Assembly (NCBI GenBank): GCA_902797885.1
Contig: CADBUP010000049.1
Span: forward strand, 1-45,665
Length of the DNA stretch: 45,665 nt
Direction: 5' to 3'
Source: an uncultured Ruminococcus sp.
GTDB taxonomy: Bacteria; Bacillota; Clostridia; Monoglobales; Monoglobaceae
Position numbers and translations under genes: made by a program
Shown: in pieces, positions 1 to 8,243 of the stretch
Numbering within the stretch: the first letter of the stretch is position 1
Layout of the letters: each line of letters begins with the position of its first letter
Notes under the pieces: generated by a model
Told to the model about the DNA's origin: nothing
What the model saw: the letters and a program-made list of their open reading frames with translations, nothing else
Database searches by the model: none

Positions 1-57
1 TCCGCTTATCATAAGCGCGGCGGTCATAAGTCCGATAATCAATTTTTTTATTCTCAT
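1..57 (-). CDS. Start of a secreted or lipoprotein gene, cut by the window edge
   Basis: Only the first 19 codons are inside the window. They read MRIKKLIIGLMTAALMISG, a basic N-terminus followed by a hydrophobic stretch typical of a signal peptide, and no mature region is visible. The start is supported by GGAG about 6 nt upstream. The gene lies just downstream of livF in the same direction, but a terminator-like hairpin at 99-124 separates them. Its start region lies inside a 38-base sequence repeated almost exactly at the start of metF. Function unknown. Confidence 0.6.
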   Translation of the reverse strand, partial: MRIKKLIIGLMTAALMISG

Positions 58-92
58 AATAATCTCCATTCCGCCGCCCTGTGTCGGCACAA
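55..92. repeat. 38-bp repeat copy 1 (leader and start codon)
   Basis: This stretch matches 44149-44186 at 36 of 38 positions and in the same orientation. In both copies the minus strand runs through a GGCGGCGGAATGGAG segment into ATTATT and an ATG start codon. The two genes behind it (a secreted protein here, metF at the other copy) are unrelated. The copies lie 44 kb apart, so this is a dispersed repeat and not a local duplication. Confidence 0.7.
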
Positions 93-98
93 GCTGAT

Positions 99-124
99 AA
101 AAGGGCGAGCCAACCGGCCCGCCC
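99..124 (-). terminator. Intrinsic terminator of the liv operon
   Basis: A GC-rich hairpin has arms GGGCGAGCC (103-111) and GGCCCGCCC (116-124), one mismatch and a 4-nt loop. On the minus strand it is followed by a TTTTAT tract. It sits directly after the livF stop codon and should end the livKHMGF transcript. Confidence 0.75.
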
Positions 125-139
125 ACTTTCTATTTTGAA

Positions 140-847
140 TTAACCGCCAAGATATGCCTTCTTTATTTCGTCACTCTGAGCAAGTTCTAAGCCGGTACCC
201 GAAAGCTTAATTCTTCCGGATTCCAAAACATACGCACGGTCCGCAACCTCAAGAGCCATCTCTGCGTTCTGTTCAACCAATAAGATGGTTGTTCCCGCCT
301 TATGAAGCTCTTTAATAATATCAAATATCTGCTGAACCAAAATAGGAGCAAGGCCCATCGACGGCTCATCCAGCATCAAAAGTTTAGGACGGCTCATAAG
401 CGCACGGCCCATAGCAAGCATCTGCTGCTCTCCGCCGGAAAGCGTTCCCGCAATCTGATTCTTTCTGTGCTTTAATCTGGGAAAGCGCTCATATACATCG
501 GCAATACCTTCTTTTGTATAGGAACCGTTTGTATATGCACCCATTTCGAGATTTTCCTGTACTGTCATCTGCAGGAATACGTGACGGCCCTCCGGAACGT
601 GTGCTATTCCTTCAGACACGAGCTTATACGCCGGCGTCTGTGAAATATCCTGATCCATAAAGCTTATACTTCCTGTCTTTGAACGAAGCAATCCGGAAAT
701 TGTCCTCAATGTTGTTGTCTTACCGGCGCCGTTCGCACCGATAAGAGCAACAATTTCGCCCTGTTTAACATCAAGCGAGACATCCTTCAGGGTGTGAATC
801 TGTCCGTAATAAACGTTTATATTATCAACCTTTAACATATCACCCAT
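140..847 (-). CDS. livF: Branched-chain amino-acid ABC transporter, ATPase LivF
   Basis: One of the two cytoplasmic ATPases that power uptake of leucine, isoleucine and valine (or similar hydrophobic amino acids). All nucleotide-binding motifs are present in 235 residues: Walker A GANGAGKTT (37-45), signature LSGGE (136-140) and Walker B LLMLDEP (156-162). Length and the EGRHVF segment are typical of LivF. The ATG at 847 overlaps the last base of the livG stop codon and has GGAGG 7 nt upstream, so the two are translationally coupled. Last gene of the liv operon, with a terminator directly behind it. The exact substrate cannot be read from the sequence. Confidence 0.95.
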   Translation of the reverse strand: MGDMLKVDNINVYYGQIHTLKDVSLDVKQGEIVALIGANGAGKTTTLRTISGLLRSKTGSISFMDQDISQTPAYKLVSEGIAHVPEGRHVFLQMTVQENLEMGAYTNGSYTKEGIADVYERFPRLKHRKNQIAGTLSGGEQQMLAMGRALMSRPKLLMLDEPSMGLAPILVQQIFDIIKELHKAGTTILLVEQNAEMALEVADRAYVLESGRIKLSGTGLELAQSDEIKKAYLGG

Positions 848-1686
848 TATTTTGCCTCCTTCTTCTTGCCAAGGTATGCTTCGATTACCTTCGGGTTGGA
901 TTTAATCTCCTCCGGAGTACCCTTAGCGATGACCTTACCGTGGTCTAACACACATATACCTTCACAAATATTCATAACAAGGTTCATATCGTGTTCGATA
1001 AGCATAACAGCAATATTAAAGTTATCTCTGATACGTCTGATGTTTTCCATGAGTTCGGCGGTTTCTGACGGGTTCATACCAGCGGCAGGTTCGTCAAGCA
1101 ATATAATTCCCGGATGCGTCGCAAGAGCTCTCGCTATTTCAAGCCGTCTCTGAGCTCCGTATGGAAGCGAACCCGCCTGATGATTCGCCATATCCTCCAT
1201 CTTAAAGAATTTGAGAAGCTCCATAGCCTCATCTCTTGATTTCTTTTCAGACGCTCTGTAACCGAACAATCGGGTTATAGATGATATAAGCGGCTGTTTT
1301 ATAGAGTTGTGAAGTCCAACCTTTACGTTATCCAGAACCGACATATTCGAGAACAGTCTAATATTCTGGAATGTTCTGGCAATACCCATTCTGTTTACCT
1401 GTTCGGTATTCTTTCTCGCTGTTGATTTACCGTCAAGCATTATCGTGCCTCTTGTTGGCTGATAAACATTTGTAAGAAGGTTAAATACCGTTGTCTTACC
1501 GGCTCCGTTCGGGCCGATAAGACCGGCGATTTCGGTCCTGCCTACTGCTAATGTCAGTTCATCGACAGCAGTAAGTCCGCCGAAATCAATACCGAGATGA
1601 TGCGTCTCGAGAATAGGGGTTTTGTCAACATCGCGTTCGGGAACAATCGAGTTGCTCGGAACCGGAACCATTTTATCCTTAGCCAT
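847..1686 (-). CDS. livG: Branched-chain amino-acid ABC transporter, ATPase LivG
   Basis: The second ATPase of the liv transporter. It has Walker A GPNGAGKTT, the LivG-type signature LPYGAQ (this subunit commonly departs from LSGGQ) and Walker B ILLDEP. A longer reading from 1737 is possible, but a GGAGAGGGGG ribosome binding site lies about 9 nt before the ATG at 1686 (MAKDKM), so I start there. This gives an 8-base overlap with the livM end, consistent with coupling. The roughly 30 residues before the ABC core are somewhat longer than in the E. coli protein. LivG and LivF are expected to form the ATPase heterodimer beneath LivH and LivM. Confidence 0.93.
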   Translation of the reverse strand: MAKDKMVPVPSNSIVPERDVDKTPILETHHLGIDFGGLTAVDELTLAVGRTEIAGLIGPNGAGKTTVFNLLTNVYQPTRGTIMLDGKSTARKNTEQVNRMGIARTFQNIRLFSNMSVLDNVKVGLHNSIKQPLISSITRLFGYRASEKKSRDEAMELLKFFKMEDMANHQAGSLPYGAQRRLEIARALATHPGIILLDEPAAGMNPSETAELMENIRRIRDNFNIAVMLIEHDMNLVMNICEGICVLDHGKVIAKGTPEEIKSNPKVIEAYLGKKKEAK

Positions 1687-2755
1687 TTGAAACATCCCCC
1701 TCTCCGTCCGTTTCATTGTTCTTCTTGAAAATACCAACTATTTTATTTGCAAAAACCTTTGCCCTCGGGCTGTTTGTAGCAAGCATTACCAAAATCAGTA
1801 CAATCGCATAAATCAGCATACGGTAATCCGAGAACTGTCTGAGCATCTCGGGAAGCATATACAAAAGCGTTGTAGCAATAATTGTACCCGGGATATTACC
1901 CATTCCGCCGAGAACGACAAATACAAGTATTAAAATCGACGTGTTAAAATCGAATTTCTTAGCCGCGATTGTGGAGAAATTCAAACCGTAAAGCGCACCC
2001 GCCATACCTGCGATAACCGCAGAGATTATAAACGCCGTCAGCTTATATTTGGTGATATTGATTCCGACAGACTCAGCCGCAATTCTGTTATCGCGGATTG
2101 CGGTAACCGCACGGCCCGTCTTACTGTTTACCAAGTTAAGCACCACGAAAAGCGCAAATAGTATCAGAAGAACCCCCGCAAAAAACGTGGCTATCTTACT
2201 GACGCCAACCGCACCCTGAGGTCCGTTCAATATAATCTTTCCGTCGGAAAGATTGAGCGCCTCTGCGCTCTTCATACTAAAGTGAAGTCCCGAACCGTCA
2301 ACGCCTATATACAGACAGTTTATAATATTCTTTATAATCTCACCGAAAGCAAGTGTGACAATCGCCAGATAGTCACCCTTAAGACGAATAACCGGAATAC
2401 CGATTATCAGGCCGAGTATGCCTGCCATAATTCCGCCGATTATGATGGCCGCAAGAAGCTTAACCGGTGCGGGAAGACCGCTCTGCATACAAGCGACGGT
2501 AATAACACCGCTGAATGCGCCGACGCTCATAAATCCGGCATGGCCAAGGCTCAGCTCGCCGAGAAATCCGACAGTCAGATTAAGTGAAATCGCCATAACG
2601 ATGTAGGCACAAATCGGAATGAGCAGACCGCTTATCTTATTGCTTATCATATTCATTTTAAGCATAGGATATAAAACCGCAAAGGCAACGATAATCATTC
2701 CGTAGCATTTAATGTTTGTCAGTGTGAACTTGCTTAATTTTCTTGTTTTATTCAT
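1679..2755 (-). CDS. livM: Branched-chain amino-acid ABC permease LivM
   Basis: Polytopic inner-membrane permease of about 358 residues with roughly nine hydrophobic segments. It carries the family signature around GFLGELSLGHAGFMSVGAF and the RAVTAIRDNRIAAESVGIN cytoplasmic coupling loop that contacts the ATPases. An upstream extension to 2827 reads through the end of livH and is unlikely to be real. The ATG at 2755 (MNKTRKL) has GAGGTG 7 nt upstream, which fixes the start. It pairs with LivH to form the channel. Confidence 0.93.
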   Translation of the reverse strand: MNKTRKLSKFTLTNIKCYGMIIVAFAVLYPMLKMNMISNKISGLLIPICAYIVMAISLNLTVGFLGELSLGHAGFMSVGAFSGVITVACMQSGLPAPVKLLAAIIIGGIMAGILGLIIGIPVIRLKGDYLAIVTLAFGEIIKNIINCLYIGVDGSGLHFSMKSAEALNLSDGKIILNGPQGAVGVSKIATFFAGVLLILFALFVVLNLVNSKTGRAVTAIRDNRIAAESVGINITKYKLTAFIISAVIAGMAGALYGLNFSTIAAKKFDFNTSILILVFVVLGGMGNIPGTIIATTLLYMLPEMLRQFSDYRMLIYAIVLILVMLATNSPRAKVFANKIVGIFKKNNETDGEGDVSNG

Positions 2756-2765
2756 ATTCAACACC

Positions 2766-3647
2766 TCACACCTTCTCTGTAATCTTCTTGCCGAGCAAGC
2801 CGGTAGGCTTAACCAGCAATACAACAATCAATACAGCAAAAACGATTGCGTCGGACAATGCAGTAGAAATATAAGACTTACTGAAAATCTCGATTATACC
2901 GAGCAAAATACCGCCTATCATAGCCCCCGGAATCGAACCGATTCCGCCGAATACCGCCGCGGTAAAGGCCTTGATGCCCGGCATAGAACCGGTTGTCGGC
3001 TGAAGCGTCGGATAAGCCGAACAAAGCAGAACACCGGCGATTGCCGCAAGCGCACTTCCTATCGCAAAGGTAAGCGAAATAGTAACGTTTACGTTAATAC
3101 CCATGAGTTCAGCCGCGTCCTTATCCTCTGATACGGCACGCATTGCCTTACCCATCTTACTCTTCTTTGTGAAGAGCGAAAGCCCAACCATAATAATTAT
3201 ACAAGCTATTACGGTTACGATTGACTCAGCGGTAATAATCAGCTTCCCGTCAAAGAGTGAAATCGAGCCGAAAGTAACAAGCGACTTAAACGCCTTTGGG
3301 TTACTTCCCCAAATAAGCAGGGCAACGTTCTGCAAGAGATAACTGACGCCTATCGCGGTAATAAGTACCGCCAGCGAGCCCGAACGTCTGAGCGGTCTGT
3401 AGGCAAACGCCTCTATTGCCACACCCAGGACAGTACAAACGACCATAGCAAGCAAAACCGAAAGCACGGGCGAAAATCCCAGGTAAGATGATGCACAGTA
3501 AGAGATATAAGCGCCGACCATAATTACATCACCGTGTGCAAAGTTCAGCATCTTAGCGATGCCATAAACCATTGTGTAACCCAATGCGATAATGGCATAA
3601 ACACTTCCGAGGCTTATACCGTTTATCAAGTTTGAAATAAAAGTCAT
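2766..3647 (-). CDS. livH: Branched-chain amino-acid ABC permease LivH
   Basis: The second permease subunit, about 293 residues and almost entirely hydrophobic helices. Family segments GYTMVYGIAKMLNFAHGD and KAMRAVSEDKDAAELMGIN (the coupling loop) are recognisable. The frame stays open to 3782 but that part is non-hydrophobic leader sequence. The ATG at 3647 (MTFISNL) follows a GAAGGTG ribosome binding site and gives the normal family N-terminus. It lies 230 nt downstream of livK, with two hairpins in the gap, so the permease and ATPase genes are probably made at a lower level than the binding protein. Confidence 0.94.
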   Translation of the reverse strand: MTFISNLINGISLGSVYAIIALGYTMVYGIAKMLNFAHGDVIMVGAYISYCASSYLGFSPVLSVLLAMVVCTVLGVAIEAFAYRPLRRSGSLAVLITAIGVSYLLQNVALLIWGSNPKAFKSLVTFGSISLFDGKLIITAESIVTVIACIIIMVGLSLFTKKSKMGKAMRAVSEDKDAAELMGINVNVTISLTFAIGSALAAIAGVLLCSAYPTLQPTTGSMPGIKAFTAAVFGGIGSIPGAMIGGILLGIIEIFSKSYISTALSDAIVFAVLIVVLLVKPTGLLGKKITEKV

Positions 3648-3740
3648 ATTCACACCTTCTTTTACAGTTTCTGATTTTGCGCCGTTCGTACAGACAAAAG
3701 TCATTTTACAATTTTCGTTTGGTCCGTCTCTATTCTTTAA

Positions 3741-3790
3741 ACAAATAAATGCGTTTTCCGAACGCTTCACCGGGAAACGCATTTATTTGT
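3741..3790 (-). terminator. Perfect 16-bp inverted repeat between livK and livH
   Basis: ACAAATAAATGCGTTT (3741-3756) is repeated in perfect inverse at 3775-3790, with an 18-nt loop. Its 3' arm on the minus strand ends in ATTTATTTGTTT, so it could act as a leaky terminator or as an RNA-stability hairpin. Either would lower livHMGF relative to livK, the usual stoichiometry for binding protein versus membrane parts. Confidence 0.6.
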
Positions 3791-3828
3791 CTAAACGCCG
3801 GCGCAATATAACTAATCCATAAAACGGT

Positions 3829-3862
3829 TAAAGAAGGCACCTTATAAAAAGCGCCTTCTTTA
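3829..3862 (-). terminator. Hairpin directly after livK
   Basis: TAAAGAAGGC (3829-3838) pairs with GCCTTCTTTA (3853-3862) just beyond the livK stop. Together with the second hairpin at 3741-3790 it suggests partial termination or 3'-end protection of a livK-only mRNA. Confidence 0.55.
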
Positions 3863-3877
3863 ACTTCAAAAACGAAA

Positions 3878-5053
3878 TTACATACCTACGTATGCGCCGT
3901 TTTTAATTACCATACCCTTAGGCTCCTTAGAAACCTCACCGTCTTTCGACCATGTCATACCCGTACCGGTGATACCGTCGATCTTAAAGTCTGCGCTTGT
4001 GAATGTATCAACAAGTTTCTTGCCGATTTCTTCAGATGTCATATCGCCTGTGATGCCTGCTTTCTTGCAAGCCTCATAGATTGCATTTACAACGTCATAG
4101 CCGTCAGCGGCAAACTGGTTCGGAGTTTCTTTATATTTTTCATTGTACTTCTTAACAAAGCTCTTGGTCGCTTCGTCCTGAGCATCAGCCGTAAACGGTG
4201 TAAGAAGCATCACGCCCTCAGCCAAAGACTTGTCAAAGCCTTCAAGTGTGAGGATACCGTCCATACCGTCAACGCCGAAGAACTTAGGCTCATACTGCAT
4301 CTTCTTAGCCTGAGTAAGGATAAGTGAAGCAGGTGTATAGTAAATCGGGAGGTATACAAGATCAGCGCCCGCAGCCTTAATCTCGTTAAGCTGTGAGGTA
4401 AAGTCGTTTGCCGAGTCATCGGTAAATGTCTTTACGCAAACAACGTTAAGTCCCTGATTCTGAGCTTCTGAAGTAAACTTCTGATAAATACCCGTTGAAT
4501 ATACATCAGAGTTGTTATAGATGATAGCGATTTTCTCACCCAAGTTCTGTTCCTTGATGTATTTAGCCGAAGCAACACCCTGGTTAGGATCCGAGAAGCA
4601 CATCTGGAACATAAAGTCCTTATCCTTAACAACATCAGGAGCCGATGCCGAAGGAGTCAGCGCAAACATACCGTCGCTGTTTGATTCGGCTGAAACCGCG
4701 ATACACGGCTGTGTCGTAACGGTTCCCATAGATACCTGCATGCCCCAGTCCTTGAGGTTGTTATAAGCGTTTACCGCCTTCTCGGCGTCGTTTTCATCAT
4801 CCTCAAACTTAAGCTCGAACTTAAGATCGCCCTTTGCGTTAACCTCGTCAAGAGCAATTTCAGCGCCGTTTTTAACGGCCTGTCCGTATATTGCGGCCGC
4901 GCCTGTCAAAGGTCCGATACCGCCGATTTTAATAACCTTTTTGTCTTCGCTTGCCGAACCGCTTGTGCTTGAACCCGCACCGCAGCCCGCAAGGCATGTA
5001 GCCGCCATAACAGCCGTTAAAGCTAAGCTTGCAATTTTGGTGAACTTTTTCAT
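3878..5053 (-). CDS. livK: Branched-chain amino-acid binding lipoprotein
   Basis: Extracellular substrate-binding protein of the liv transporter, type I periplasmic-binding fold, 391 residues. The N-terminus is a lipoprotein signal peptide with lipobox LAGC, giving lipidated Cys24, followed by a Ser/Gly-rich tether. The mature part starts with IGGIGPLTGAAAIYGQAVKNG, the hallmark of this family. First gene of the liv operon, behind a strong promoter and a leader of about 170 nt. Hairpins after its stop codon may uncouple its level from the permease genes. Ligand specificity (Leu/Ile/Val or another amino acid or amide) is not determinable here. Confidence 0.93.
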   Translation of the reverse strand: MKKFTKIASLALTAVMAATCLAGCGAGSSTSGSASEDKKVIKIGGIGPLTGAAAIYGQAVKNGAEIALDEVNAKGDLKFELKFEDDENDAEKAVNAYNNLKDWGMQVSMGTVTTQPCIAVSAESNSDGMFALTPSASAPDVVKDKDFMFQMCFSDPNQGVASAKYIKEQNLGEKIAIIYNNSDVYSTGIYQKFTSEAQNQGLNVVCVKTFTDDSANDFTSQLNEIKAAGADLVYLPIYYTPASLILTQAKKMQYEPKFFGVDGMDGILTLEGFDKSLAEGVMLLTPFTADAQDEATKSFVKKYNEKYKETPNQFAADGYDVVNAIYEACKKAGITGDMTSEEIGKKLVDTFTSADFKIDGITGTGMTWSKDGEVSKEPKGMVIKNGAYVGM

Positions 5054-5227
5054 TGTTCATTACCTCTTTCTGATAAGATATTTATTTTTAGCCCTAAGGC
5101 AAAAATACTAAATTAATGTCAGCGGAAATATAGACGCACCGCAGAGCATAAAGGCTATGCAGCACATATGGTAAAAATAAAAACTAAAAAACTATCCCCG
5201 TAAAAAATTACTCCCTAATAAATAATT
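5054..5227 (-). other. Long 5' leader of the liv operon
   Basis: The distance from the predicted transcription start (about 5227) to the livK ATG is about 170 nt, with no open frame of note. It can fold into several small hairpins: GCATA/TATGC at 5160-5146 and GCGG/CCGC at 5142-5122. A GGGAGTAATTTTTTACGGGG segment lies near the 5' end. I could not match it to a known riboswitch consensus. It may be a regulatory leader or simply a stable 5' UTR. Confidence 0.35.
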
Positions 5228-5233
5228 TTTTAA

Positions 5234-5262
5234 ATTTTACCACATTTTTCGGCATATGTCAA
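5234..5262 (-). promoter_or_regulatory. Sigma-A promoter of livK
   Basis: TTGACA (5262-5257), a 17-base spacer and TAAAAT (5239-5234) on the minus strand form a near-consensus promoter. Transcription should start near 5227 and run into livK. No other feature occupies the 317-base gap between livK and murC. Confidence 0.8.
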
Positions 5263-5370
5263 GAAAATCATTTTATAAAATGTAACAATATTTAATGACA
5301 AAATTCCCGCTAAACTTTACAATCTGTTAACGCATTATTAATATTGCGTCCCTTTATATCTTTCTCGGAA

Positions 5371-6756
5371 TCAGCTAAGCGGCTTTTCCGCCAAAGCATA
5401 TCCGATTTTATATACATCGCCCGCGCCCATAGTGATAAGCATATCGCCCTTTCCTACGTTTTGTTTTAAGTATCTCTCCGCCGCCTTCATATCGCTCATA
5501 TACACAGCGCCGGGAATTTTTATCGCCAAGTCACATGAATGAATTGTTCCATCATACTTTTCCCTCGCCGGATATATGTCGCATATCAGCACTCTGTCGG
5601 CAAGAGAAAGAACCTCAGCGAATTTATCCAAAAGCGATTTGGTACGGCTGTATGTGTGCGGCTGAAATACAACCCATAGCTTGTTGATTTTCATTGCCTT
5701 TGCTCCCGTAAGTGTCGCACGGATTTCGGTCGGATGATGGGCATAGTCGTCAATAATCTCACAGCCGTTGACCTCGCCGATGTGTTCAAACCTGCGCTTT
5801 GTTCCGGTAAACCCGTGAAGTCCATCTCTGACAGCGCTCATATCTATGCCTAAAAAGTCCGCCGCCGCACAAACGCCGAGAGCGTTAAGCACATTGTGAC
5901 TTCCCGGAACATTAAGCTTAATTTCAACCAGCTTTTCGCCGTGCTTATAGACAGAAAATTCAGCGCAATCTCTGTCATCATACTCAATATTCTTTGCTAA
6001 ATAATCTGCATTTTCATCATTTATTGCATATTTTAACACTTTTTTATCTACATTTTGCACAACTTGAGGAGCATATTTATCGTCAGAACAAACAATAATG
6101 CATCCAAATGGTGATGTAAGGCTTGCAAATTTTCTAAAAGATGATATAATATGGTTAATGCCACTAAAATAATCAAGGTGGTCTTCCTCAACATTTGTTA
6201 TTATAGACAAAAACGGTTTAAAATGTAAAAAGCTTTCAACATACTCACAGGCTTCAAACGGGAGGTAATCTCTCTTGCCTATGCGATAGTTACCGCCGAT
6301 TTGAGGAAGCTCGCCGCCGACTAAAATTGTGGGGTCCTTATCTGCCGCAAGAAGCACAAGCGACAGCATTGACGTTGCTGTTGTCTTGCCGTGAGTTCCC
6401 GCTACTGCGATAGGATATTTATAAAGCTCCATCAGAGCGCCGAGAAGTTCCGCCCTCTCAATCGTGGGTATACCGAGCGAACGCGCTGCTGTCAGTTCCG
6501 GATTATTTTGGGCTATTGCTGCCGTGTAACAAACCAAATCGGGGTTTTTAATATTCTCGGCGCACTGACCGATATTTATTTCTGCACCCATTGACTCAAG
6601 CTCGTCTGTCAGTTCAGAACGCTTTGCGTCCGAACCCGATACCTTATAGCCAAAATTTATCAGCATTCCGGCAAGACCGCTCATACTGATGCCGCCAATG
6701 CCTATCATATGAACTTTGGCTCCGTTCGGAAGGTCCGACATTTTAAAATTACTCAT
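5371..6756 (-). CDS. murC: UDP-N-acetylmuramate--L-alanine ligase
   Basis: Adds L-alanine to UDP-MurNAc, the first peptide-forming step of cytoplasmic peptidoglycan precursor synthesis. At 461 residues it is full length. It has the N-terminal Rossmann-like substrate domain (HMIGIGGISMSGLA, about 16-29), the Mur ligase ATP loop GTHGKTT (120-126), the central-domain EACEYVESF motif and the C-terminal DDYAHHPTEI segment. It stands alone on the minus strand, divergent from spoVG, with a ribosome binding site AAGAAGG upstream of 6756. It is not inside a dcw-type cell-division cluster here. Confidence 0.96.
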   Translation of the reverse strand: MSNFKMSDLPNGAKVHMIGIGGISMSGLAGMLINFGYKVSGSDAKRSELTDELESMGAEINIGQCAENIKNPDLVCYTAAIAQNNPELTAARSLGIPTIERAELLGALMELYKYPIAVAGTHGKTTATSMLSLVLLAADKDPTILVGGELPQIGGNYRIGKRDYLPFEACEYVESFLHFKPFLSIITNVEEDHLDYFSGINHIISSFRKFASLTSPFGCIIVCSDDKYAPQVVQNVDKKVLKYAINDENADYLAKNIEYDDRDCAEFSVYKHGEKLVEIKLNVPGSHNVLNALGVCAAADFLGIDMSAVRDGLHGFTGTKRRFEHIGEVNGCEIIDDYAHHPTEIRATLTGAKAMKINKLWVVFQPHTYSRTKSLLDKFAEVLSLADRVLICDIYPAREKYDGTIHSCDLAIKIPGAVYMSDMKAAERYLKQNVGKGDMLITMGAGDVYKIGYALAEKPLS

Positions 6757-6835
6757 TATGATTGCCTTCTTTCAAAAATTTATTTATATTTAGAGAATAA
6801 TTAAAAATAATATATTATACTTATCTACATAAGTG

Positions 6836-6850
6836 GCCGCATATAGCGGC
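6836..6850 (+). promoter_or_regulatory. Small hairpin touching the spoVG ribosome binding site
   Basis: GCCGC-ATATA-GCGGC forms a 5-bp GC hairpin ending one base before the AAGGAGG of spoVG (6851-6857). It could influence ribosome access or mRNA stability. Regulatory function is inference. Confidence 0.35.
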
Positions 6851-6864
6851 AAGGAGGATTTGAA

Positions 6865-7146
6865 ATGTTAATAACTGACATCAGAGTACGCAAAATCAAT
6901 TCAGAGGGTCGTATGAAGGCGGTTGTATCCGTAACCTTTGATAATGCCTTTGTTGTTCATGACATCAAGGTTATCGAGGGTCAGGATAAGCTCTTCATCG
7001 CAATGCCGAGCCGAAAGACTCCGGACGGAGAATTCAAGGACATTGCTCACCCGATAAACGCTGAAACACGCGAGCTTCTTCATAGCCAGATACTTGAAAA
7101 GTATATGGAGGCATTGAATGAACCGGCGGAGGCTATCGAGGCCTAA
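6865..7146 (+). CDS. spoVG: Septation and regulatory protein SpoVG
   Basis: A 93-residue member of the SpoVG family, a small dimeric nucleic-acid-binding regulator in Firmicutes linked to asymmetric septation and virulence or capsule control. The N-terminus [12 protein letters not shown] and the central [25 protein letters not shown] are diagnostic. A strong AAGGAGG lies 7 nt before the ATG. It is the only plus-strand gene among minus-strand neighbours, so it has its own promoter in the AT-rich 6757-6830 gap; I could not identify a convincing sigma-A or sigma-H box. An unusually long hairpin follows its stop codon. Confidence 0.95.
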   Translation: MLITDIRVRKINSEGRMKAVVSVTFDNAFVVHDIKVIEGQDKLFIAMPSRKTPDGEFKDIAHPINAETRELLHSQILEKYMEALNEPAEAIEA

Positions 7147-7178
7147 CGTGCAGAAATTAAATTTCAAAGTTTTTACAT

Positions 7179-7271
7179 GGGATTGCCGTAAGTCATCACC
7201 GGATAAGGAAGCATTGGTTTTGAAGCCGTATTAATGCCGCCTTGTCCGGTGGTGGCTTATGCGCCAATCCC
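7179..7271 (+). terminator. 93-nt extended hairpin ending in a U tract, 3' of spoVG
   Basis: Arms: GGGATTG (7179-7185) with CAATCCC (7265-7271); a 20-bp inner stem that opens TAAGTCATCACCGGATAAGG (7189-7208) and closes against a matching arm at about 7240-7259; and an apical GCATT/AATGC pair. The run TTGTTTTTA follows at 7272. All three departures from perfect complementarity in the 20-bp stem are G-U pairs in the plus-strand RNA and would be A-C mismatches on the other strand, so the structure belongs to the spoVG transcript. It is far longer than an ordinary terminator and may be a structured RNA element. Confidence 0.7.
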
Positions 7272-7277
7272 TTGTTT

Positions 7278-8243
7278 TTATTGAGGAATAATCTTTTTAT
7301 TTACGGTTTTTCTTATTATCTCTATTACATTCACATTGCCCATACTCCCGGCAATGGTCATTCTGGTGAGATTTTCGACCCCCTCTGACGGAAGGTTTAC
7401 ATCATAGTCATTTTCTGTTGTTTTATCATCAACCAAAAGCTGAACCGAGTATCCCGAATCTCTCGCCTCTTGTTTTACACTTTCGTCATAGTCTCCGTAA
7501 GGATATGCAATCATATCGCATTTATGACCGAGATTTTTTTCTATCTCATACTTTGATTTTCTGAGCTGTCTTATCTGTTCTCCGGCGTCTACCGTTGTCA
7601 TTCCTATATGTCCCGCCGTATGCGACTGAATTTCGATAAGTCCGCTTGACTCCATCTCCCTTGCTTGTTCCCAAGTAAAGTGTGAATAGTGAACCCTGCC
7701 GCCGCTTGACTGTTCGCCCACCGTGTCGGTAACAACAAAGATTGTCGCCGGTATTTCAAGCTGTTTCAGTATCGGATACGCTATTTCATAATTGCTTGAA
7801 TACCCATCGTCAAAGGTGACCACAATCGGGTTTTCTGGAATGGTCACGCTTCCGTCATCACACTTGACATATTCTATATACTTTCGAAGACTTATCGGGT
7901 TATAGTGAACTTTAATAGCCGTCATATGCAGACGAAAATCATCGGGTGAAATATGCGAAATCGACTCTTCTGTCGTAAACGTATCATTCGTAATGTGGTG
8001 ATACAGAAGAATGGGAACCTTTACGTTCTTCTTTTCCTCACGCCATTTTTCAAGTTCCTCGTTTTTCTCCTGCTGCTCGGGATCGTCCTTGATTCCGTCG
8101 GCGTGCTTGATCCAATCGGGCGGGGTTGACGCGGCCGGTGCCGCCGATACCGCTCCCCCGCCCGTAACAAGCACGAGGGCAAGCAGCGCCGCAAAAATCT
8201 TAGTAAGCTTTCTTTTCAAAATCACTGAATATCTTTCCTGCAT
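7278..8243 (-). CDS. Secreted polysaccharide deacetylase (NodB domain)
   Basis: Probable extracellular metal-dependent deacetylase of N-acetylated cell-wall or surface polysaccharide (carbohydrate esterase 4 family). A signal peptide ([20 protein letters not shown] then SAAPA) precedes a charged linker and the NodB domain. The metal-binding and catalytic motifs are TFDDG (about 143-147) and SHTAGH (about 207-212), with a later [11 protein letters not shown] motif. The gene starts inside the 3' end of rho: the ATG at 8243 has GAGGAG 10 nt upstream and overlaps rho by 44 bases, so translational coupling is likely. Whether it acts on peptidoglycan or another glycan is unknown. Confidence 0.88.
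   Translation of the reverse strand: MQERYSVILKRKLTKIFAALLALVLVTGGGAVSAAPAASTPPDWIKHADGIKDDPEQQEKNEELEKWREEKKNVKVPILLYHHITNDTFTTEESISHISPDDFRLHMTAIKVHYNPISLRKYIEYVKCDDGSVTIPENPIVVTFDDGYSSNYEIAYPILKQLEIPATIFVVTDTVGEQSSGGRVHYSHFTWEQAREMESSGLIEIQSHTAGHIGMTTVDAGEQIRQLRKSKYEIEKNLGHKCDMIAYPYGDYDESVKQEARDSGYSVQLLVDDKTTENDYDVNLPSEGVENLTRMTIAGSMGNVNVIEIIRKTVNKKIIPQ

Noticed and set aside
5054-5227. yybP-ykoY type manganese riboswitch before livK
   Set aside because: A GGGAGTA segment hints at it, but the rest of the consensus is missing and the downstream genes do not fit.
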